From positions 1 through 9,526 of the forward strand of contig JAEWAA010000439.1 of assembly GCA_023391955.1 (NCBI GenBank): DNA of 9,526 nt, given 5' to 3'. This stretch comes from Bacillota bacterium (lineage in GTDB: Bacteria > Bacillota > Bacilli > Paenibacillales > NBRC-103111). The translations under genes and the position numbers were made by a program. The notes beneath the pieces are model-generated. The model had not been told where the DNA came from and did not search any database. It saw only the letters and a program-made list of their open reading frames with translations. The first letter of the stretch is position 1, and every line of letters starts with the position of its first letter. Positions 5,159-9,526 of the stretch are shown here, one piece after another.

Positions 5159-6997
5159 ATGAACTGGTTTGCGAACCGGAAGACATCGCAGAAAATGGGG
5201 TTGCTGGTAGGGCTGATGATTGTGATGCTGCTGGTGACGGGAGGGATCGGGTTTCAGAAGCTGCATGTGGCGGCACGGGATATGAACGCGATGTATGAAA
5301 ATACGGTGGTGCCCATTGCTACCTTGATCCAGCTGCAAAATGCCAGCAGTGGCATGGAGAAGGGACTGATGCAATATTCAGGGGCATCTGCGGCGGATCG
5401 TCTGGAGCAAATAGCTGCAGCTATGGAGAATCAGCGGACCCAGCTGACAGGGCTTCTGGACACCATCAAAGAGAGGGATTTGGATGTTAAATCCCAGGAG
5501 CTTCTGACCACGATTGAGGCAGCGCTTACTCAATATACGGAGGATATGGTGCCGGTTTTGCAGGAAATGGCCAACCGGGGAGCGGGAGGACAGCCGGGAG
5601 CTGCGGGAGCAGTTCCCGGAGGGCTAACTGCCGGTACCGGAGGGCAGAACGGTGCGGCTGCAGGAGGGACAGCTGGGGTGGCTGGGCAAACGCAGGGGGC
5701 TCCTCCAGGCGCAGAAGGGGTTCCTCCCTTCGAAGCTGGCCAGGAGCAGCTGGCCAAGCTGGCTGCGGCGATTCAAGAGCTGACGGAATACAGCACGGAT
5801 ATGGCCAAGGAGGTTACTCTGCAGGTGGAGGCAAGTGCGAAGGAGGCATCCCGGAGTATTCTGCTGCTGGGCGGTGCGGCAGTGGTGCTGTCTGCTGCGT
5901 TAGGCTGGTGGATTTCCCGGCAGCTGTCCATTCCCATCCGGAAGATTGCCAGGGTGGCGGAGCAGGTAGCGGCAGGGGATTTGCGGGTGGAGCCGTTGGC
6001 TTTCTCCCGGAAGGATGAGCTGGGGGAGCTGGGAGGTTCTGTGGACCGGATGCTGGAATCCTTGAAGAATCTGATTCACCGGCTGGCGGCTTCCTCCACA
6101 GTGGTGGAGCAATCCTCCCGGGTGCTGCTGGACCAGGCGGTGCGCACGGAAGCAGCAGGGTTGTCTATCTCCCAAGCCGTCCATGAAACCGACGAGGGTG
6201 CCCGGACCCAGAGCATCCAGGTAGGCCAAATGACAGGTATTCTGCAGGAAATGGCAGCAGCTATCCGCATGACGGCCGCCTCCGGTGAATCCGCTGCGTC
6301 AGCCTCCACCCGTTCGGCGGAGCAGGCGGGGCTGGGGCTCCAGGTGATTGGTCGGGCTATGGCCGAAATGGAGACGGTCTGCCATGACGTACAGGAGGCT
6401 GCGGAGCAGATGACGCAGCTGGACAAGGAAGCGGCACGGATATCGGAGATTGCCGGACTGATCAAGGAGATATCCAGCCAGACCAATCTCCTGGCGTTGA
6501 ACGCTTCTATTGAAGCGGCCCGGGCCGGTGAACATGGAAGAGGCTTCGCTGTGGTGGCGGAGGAGGTGCGCAAGCTGGCGGAGGAAGCCAAGGAGTCCTC
6601 GGAGCGGGCGGCTGACGCCGTGAAGCTGCTCCGCAGAGGCACTCAGCAGGCGGCGGAGCAGATGCGGCGCAATGCCCAGGGGGCGGAAGCCGGTATGAAA
6701 TCGGCCCTGGAGGCTGGAGCAATGTTCAAGGAGATTGCTGCCGAGGTGGATTCCGTTTCGGCGTTGATGACGGATTTGTCGGCAGCGGTGGAGGAGGCCT
6801 TCGCCGGTTCGGAGGAGATCGTCAGCCAGGCGGAGGGATTGAGGGGTATTGCGGATCTGAGCTTCGACCGTTCGAAAAAGGCTGCGGAGCAAGCCGGAGA
6901 AACCGTCTCCGCCATGAAGGAAATCCGCCGTTATTCCGAACGGCTGGAACAGGAGTCCAAGGATTTGAGCCGGGTTATGAGCGAGTTTACCCTGTAA
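5159..6997 (+). CDS. Methyl-accepting chemotaxis protein, transmembrane
   Basis: This 612-aa chemoreceptor senses a ligand outside the membrane and controls the CheA kinase through CheW. Order: short cytoplasmic start; TM1 (about 12-32); extracytoplasmic helical region (33-230) like a four-helix-bundle sensor; TM2 (233-252); HAMP domain (253-306) with its conserved proline in SIPIRKI; then a long cytoplasmic coiled coil. The hairpin tip is nearly canonical, with SQTNLLALNASIEAARAGE at 440-458 followed by GRGFAVVAEEVRKLAEE. The arm after the tip is about 155 residues, suiting the 44-heptad class common in Bacillota. There is no C-terminal CheR/CheB-binding pentapeptide. The sensor region carries an unusual Gly/Ala/Pro/Gln-rich insert (about 140-193). 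The ligand cannot be predicted. The gene follows the operon terminator, so it is probably transcribed on its own, though I see no clear promoter. It is convergent with the copper ATPase, only 8 nt separating the stop codons. Confidence 0.95.
   Translation: MNWFANRKTSQKMGLLVGLMIVMLLVTGGIGFQKLHVAARDMNAMYENTVVPIATLIQLQNASSGMEKGLMQYSGASAADRLEQIAAAMENQRTQLTGLLDTIKERDLDVKSQELLTTIEAALTQYTEDMVPVLQEMANRGAGGQPGAAGAVPGGLTAGTGGQNGAAAGGTAGVAGQTQGAPPGAEGVPPFEAGQEQLAKLAAAIQELTEYSTDMAKEVTLQVEASAKEASRSILLLGGAAVVLSAALGWWISRQLSIPIRKIARVAEQVAAGDLRVEPLAFSRKDELGELGGSVDRMLESLKNLIHRLAASSTVVEQSSRVLLDQAVRTEAAGLSISQAVHETDEGARTQSIQVGQMTGILQEMAAAIRMTAASGESAASASTRSAEQAGLGLQVIGRAMAEMETVCHDVQEAAEQMTQLDKEAARISEIAGLIKEISSQTNLLALNASIEAARAGEHGRGFAVVAEEVRKLAEEAKESSERAADAVKLLRRGTQQAAEQMRRNAQGAEAGMKSALEAGAMFKEIAAEVDSVSALMTDLSAAVEEAFAGSEEIVSQAEGLRGIADLSFDRSKKAAEQAGETVSAMKEIRRYSERLEQESKDLSRVMSEFTL
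5576..5737 (+). repeat. Low-complexity Gly/Ala/Pro/Gln insert in MCP sensor
   Basis: About 54 residues (140-193 of the receptor) are almost all Gly, Ala, Pro, Gln, Thr and Val, in irregular GGQ, GAAG and PGG-like units. They lie between the second sensor-region helix (ending near EDMVPVLQEMA) and the following AGQEQLAKLAAAIQEL helix. At DNA level the stretch is rich in GGAG and GCGGG words and probably grew by slippage. It has no Cys, His or Met, so it is not an obvious metal-binding loop despite the copper genes nearby. It probably forms a flexible extracytoplasmic loop. Confidence 0.8.
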
Positions 6998-7005
6998 GAT
7001 GCTGC

Positions 7006-9279
7006 TCAGCGGCGCTTGAGCCGCAGGGAGTTCAGCAAAACGGAAACGGAGCTTAATCCCATAGCTGCGGCAGCTACCACCGGGTTCAGGTAACCTGCTG
7101 CGGCGAGGGGAATAGCGGCGAGATTATAAATGAAGGCCCAGAACAAATTTTCCTTAATGATCAGCATGGTTTTGGCGGAGAGGCGGATGGCTTCGGGAAT
7201 GGCGGCCAGATTGTCCTGCAGCAATACAATATCTCCCGTCTCCACCGCCACATCCGTGCCGGAGCCGATGGCAATGCCCACGTCTGCCGAGGCTAGGGCC
7301 GGAGCATCGTTGATGCCGTCGCCCACCATGGCCACTACCCGTCCCTTGCTGCGCAGGCTGCGGACTACCTCCGCCTTATGCTCCGGCAGCACCTCAGCCA
7401 GCACATGGGTGATGCGCAGCTGCCGTGCCACCCCTTCTGCTGCCATCCGGTTGTCGCCGGTGAGCAGGTGGACCGTGATGCCCATAGCATCAAGCTGGGC
7501 CACTGCGGCGGCTGCGCTGTCCCGGAGCCGGTCTCCCAGACCAAAAGCGGCTGTAAGTTTTCCCTCTTCGGCAAGCAGGACAACCGTTCTTCCGGTTTCC
7601 GCGCGGAGCTGATCCTCGATGGGACCGGCTGCGGTTACATCAATACCCTGTTCCTGCAAAAATGACTTGGAGCCGGCCAGAACAGACTTGCCGTTTATCT
7701 GTGTCTCCACCCCCTTACCCGGCACTGTGCGGAATTCTGTGGGATCAGGAATGGCGGCCTCCAGTAATTTGGCCGCTTCCTGCACAATAGCTTTGCCCAA
7801 GGGATGCTCCGACCGTTTTTCAGCGGTTGCTGCCAAAAGGAGCAGCTGTTCAGACGTACGGATTTCACCGGGAACGGGATAGAAGCCGGTCAGCTCCGGC
7901 TTACCTGAAGTCAGAGTGCCGGTTTTGTCCAGGATCACGTCGGTTATTTTGCCGGCCTGTTCCAGCTGCCCGCCGTTGCGGATGAGAATGCCCTTCCGGG
8001 CGCCTTGGCCCATACCGGCCATAATGGCGGTAGGAGTGGCCAGACCCAGTGCGCAGGGGCAGGACACCACTAATACGGCCACGGCGTGGATCAGGGCGTC
8101 GCTCAGGAAAAATATCTGCCATTCATACCTATATCCGTACCATATAAAAAAGGTGGCGATGGCGATCAGCAGCACAATAGGGACGAAATAGCCGGACACC
8201 TGGTCGGCAATTTTTTGGATGGGAGCTTTGCTGTTTTGCGCCTCCTCGGTGATCTGTACAATTCGCGCCAAAACGGACTCTTCACCCACCGTAGTGGCCC
8301 GGTAGGTAAAGCTGCCGTTTCCGTTGATGGAGGAACCGATAACGGTATCCTGCGGCTTCTTGGAGACGGGCACACTTTCCCCGGTGAGCATGGATTCGTC
8401 CACGGCGGAGGCTCCCTCCACGATAATGCCGTCGACCGGGATTTTTTCGCCTGGCCGGACCACCACCAGATCTCCCTGCCGGACCTCCCGGACAGGGAGG
8501 TCTTTTTCGTCACCGTCCCGGATGATCCGGGCATTCTTGGCTTCCAGATCCATCAAGCTGCGGATGGCTTGGGAGGTTCTGCCTTTGGCGACGGCCTCCA
8601 GATATTTGCCCAGAAGCACAAGGGTGATAATCACTGCTGAGGCTTCAAAATAGATGTTGCGCATGCCTGCGATGATAAGCCCCTCCTCTGCCCAGGAGGT
8701 TCGGACGCTGTAAGCATATGCCGCCGTGGTGCCCACTACCACCAACAGATCCATGCCCGCTTTACCCGCCCTCAGGCTGTAAAAAGCCTGTTTATAGAAG
8801 CGGAAGCCGATGAGAAATTGGACGGGTGCTGCCAGAGCCATTTGGAACTTCCAGCTGTGCAAAAACTGGGTTTTCTGCCGCACCTGGTTCAGAAAGGAAG
8901 AGAAGGCCGTCACGGTGTCCGCCCCGTAGATAGCATCATGGCAAAAACCCAGCCCGCCCAGCAGCATGGATACAAACAGCGGCAGGCTAAGCAGTGCGGC
9001 CAGGATCAAGCGGCTTCTCAGCTTGCGGAGCTCCCGGCGCCCGCCTGCCTCCGGATCGTTTCCATCCCCGTGGACTGTCGCCCCGAAGCCGGCGCCTTGA
9101 ATGGTCTTCACGATGTCCGCCACACTGGAATGGGCTTCGTCATAGTGGACAATGGCTTTTTCCGAGGCGTAGCTGACGGAGGTGCTGCTGACTCCCTTTT
9201 GCTTCTGCAGGGCAGCTTCAATGGTAATGGAGCACAGGGAGCAGGTCATGCCGTGAATATGGACCTTGGCTACTGCCAT
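7006..9279 (-). CDS. copA: Cu+-exporting P-type ATPase (CopA)
   Basis: This 757-aa P1B-1 ATPase exports cytosolic Cu+ across the membrane using ATP. One N-terminal metal-binding HMA domain (about 4-67) carries GMTCSLC (10-16). The membrane segments that follow include the CPC copper site at 408-410 (VVSCPCALGL). The actuator loop has TGES (299-302). The catalytic domain has the phosphorylated Asp451 in DKTGTLT, the EHPLGKA nucleotide-binding motif (491-497), TGDN (607-610) and GDGINDAP (653-660). The last two membrane segments give YN (718-719) and M740 with S743-S744 in MGLSS, the residues that define Cu+ (and Ag+) selectivity. Length is normal for a one-HMA enzyme and no key residue is missing. 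The ATG has AAGGAGG 10 nt upstream, overlapping the stop of the preceding cupredoxin gene, so the two are one operon. Any copper-responsive promoter lies outside the window. Silver may also be a substrate. Confidence 0.95.
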   Translation of the reverse strand: MAVAKVHIHGMTCSLCSITIEAALQKQKGVSSTSVSYASEKAIVHYDEAHSSVADIVKTIQGAGFGATVHGDGNDPEAGGRRELRKLRSRLILAALLSLPLFVSMLLGGLGFCHDAIYGADTVTAFSSFLNQVRQKTQFLHSWKFQMALAAPVQFLIGFRFYKQAFYSLRAGKAGMDLLVVVGTTAAYAYSVRTSWAEEGLIIAGMRNIYFEASAVIITLVLLGKYLEAVAKGRTSQAIRSLMDLEAKNARIIRDGDEKDLPVREVRQGDLVVVRPGEKIPVDGIIVEGASAVDESMLTGESVPVSKKPQDTVIGSSINGNGSFTYRATTVGEESVLARIVQITEEAQNSKAPIQKIADQVSGYFVPIVLLIAIATFFIWYGYRYEWQIFFLSDALIHAVAVLVVSCPCALGLATPTAIMAGMGQGARKGILIRNGGQLEQAGKITDVILDKTGTLTSGKPELTGFYPVPGEIRTSEQLLLLAATAEKRSEHPLGKAIVQEAAKLLEAAIPDPTEFRTVPGKGVETQINGKSVLAGSKSFLQEQGIDVTAAGPIEDQLRAETGRTVVLLAEEGKLTAAFGLGDRLRDSAAAAVAQLDAMGITVHLLTGDNRMAAEGVARQLRITHVLAEVLPEHKAEVVRSLRSKGRVVAMVGDGINDAPALASADVGIAIGSGTDVAVETGDIVLLQDNLAAIPEAIRLSAKTMLIIKENLFWAFIYNLAAIPLAAAGYLNPVVAAAAMGLSSVSVLLNSLRLKRR

Positions 9280-9289
9280 AGGGTTTCAG

Positions 9290-9296
9290 CCTCCTT
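9290..9296 (-). promoter_or_regulatory. copA ribosome binding site overlapping upstream stop
   Basis: On the minus strand the sequence reads TAAGGAGG. The TAA (9295-9297) ends the cupredoxin-domain gene and its last two bases begin the AAGGAGG used by copA. Ribosomes finishing the first gene are therefore placed to re-initiate on copA, which argues for translational coupling. Confidence 0.85.
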
Positions 9297-9526
9297 ATTC
9301 CACCACGGTAATGGTGCTTTTGATCATATCCATCCAGCAGGAAAAGGGGAATTCTCCCGCTGAAGCAGGGGTAAATTCAAGAATAGTATCCCCAGCCGAA
9401 AGCTTGGCCTCCAGCCCAAAAGCAGGTGCAGCCAGAGCATTGTTGCAATCGTTCAGATCCTCTGCCGTGGCCCGGATGATCCAGCGGACCGGAAGGCCTT
9501 TTTTGACCGTAACAGGGGAGTAGGCG
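9295..9526 (-). CDS. Cupredoxin-domain protein, C-terminal fragment
   Basis: The last 76 codons of a gene that begins off the right edge. The visible protein starts AYSPVTVKKGLPVRWIIRAT, passes through DLNDCNNAL and ends GEFPFSCWMDMIKSTITVVE. The beta-strand pattern, the paired cysteines (one after DLND, one in FSCWMDM) and the methionines of CWMDM resemble the small copper-binding cupredoxin domain of Bacillota copper-resistance proteins. In many relatives this domain is fused to the C-terminus of a TauE/SafE-like membrane protein with an HMA domain; whether that is so here cannot be seen. The probable role is to bind copper at or outside the membrane alongside CopA. The ligand set looks like Cys plus Met, without the histidines of classical plastocyanins in the visible part. 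It is directly upstream of copA and coupled to it. Confidence 0.8.
   Translation of the reverse strand, partial: AYSPVTVKKGLPVRWIIRATAEDLNDCNNALAAPAFGLEAKLSAGDTILEFTPASAGEFPFSCWMDMIKSTITVVE

Noticed and set aside
5121..5162. 13-codon upstream ORF ending in the chemoreceptor ATGA
   Set aside because: It is too short and has only a weak AGGG upstream. The overlap may be chance, so it was noted but not annotated as a gene.
6076..6892. Long minus-strand ORFs inside the chemoreceptor gene
   Set aside because: They are antisense shadows produced by GC-rich codon bias, with Ser/Ala/Arg/Leu-rich products and no recognisable domains.
8086..8640. 184-codon plus-strand ORF inside copA
   Set aside because: It is antisense to conserved P-type ATPase motifs, so its reading frame is a by-product of the real gene.
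1..9526. CRISPR array, tRNA, insertion sequence or attachment site
   Set aside because: No regularly spaced direct repeats, tRNA-like cloverleaf, transposase-like protein or long terminal inverted repeat was seen on either strand.

Overview
The window looks like a Bacillota (Firmicutes) chromosome, probably of the Paenibacillaceae or Peptococcaceae type. The evidence is strong AGGAGG-class ribosome binding sites, ATG/TTG starts, tight operons, a compact stem-plus-U-run terminator and the families present. Genus assignment is inference; no rRNA or other marker gene is present.

Layout. (1) Positions 1-113 (minus) hold the first 37 codons of a GH15 glucoamylase/trehalase-like enzyme reading off the left edge. 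(2) Positions 114-424 are a divergent intergenic region with a minus-strand terminator-like hairpin overlapping a G-quadruplex motif, a second small hairpin, weak promoter candidates for both directions and a doubtful 30-codon ORF. (3) Positions 425-4982 (plus) carry five tightly packed genes: a 163-aa helical protein; a 572-aa coiled-coil protein with a C-terminal membrane hairpin; a 68-aa disordered peptide with a WDLVPP patch; a 190-aa helical protein; and a 520-aa Ycf46-like AAA+ ATPase with a degenerate first AAA module and an intact second one. The genes overlap or nearly abut, and a clear intrinsic terminator follows at 5000-5028. (4) Positions 5159-6997 (plus) encode a transmembrane methyl-accepting chemotaxis protein with an unusual Gly/Ala/Pro/Gln-rich insert in its sensor region. 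(5) Positions 7006-9526 (minus) hold a CopA-type Cu+ P-type ATPase, preceded by the 3' end of a cupredoxin-domain gene that extends off the right edge. This is a copper-handling operon convergent with the chemoreceptor gene.

The five-gene block is the most interesting part. Only the ATPase can be assigned to a family. The arrangement suggests one complex in which an AAA+ machine works with a membrane-anchored coiled-coil protein and small helical adaptors, but its substrate and purpose cannot be read from the sequence. Sampled lines of this block are about 40-45% GC, against about 67-68% in sampled lines of the chemoreceptor and copper genes. The composition therefore changes near the terminator, which fits a separate origin for the block. 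The copper genes work together in a known way: cupredoxin-type copper binding plus ATP-driven Cu+ export. Nothing visible links the chemoreceptor mechanistically to either neighbour.
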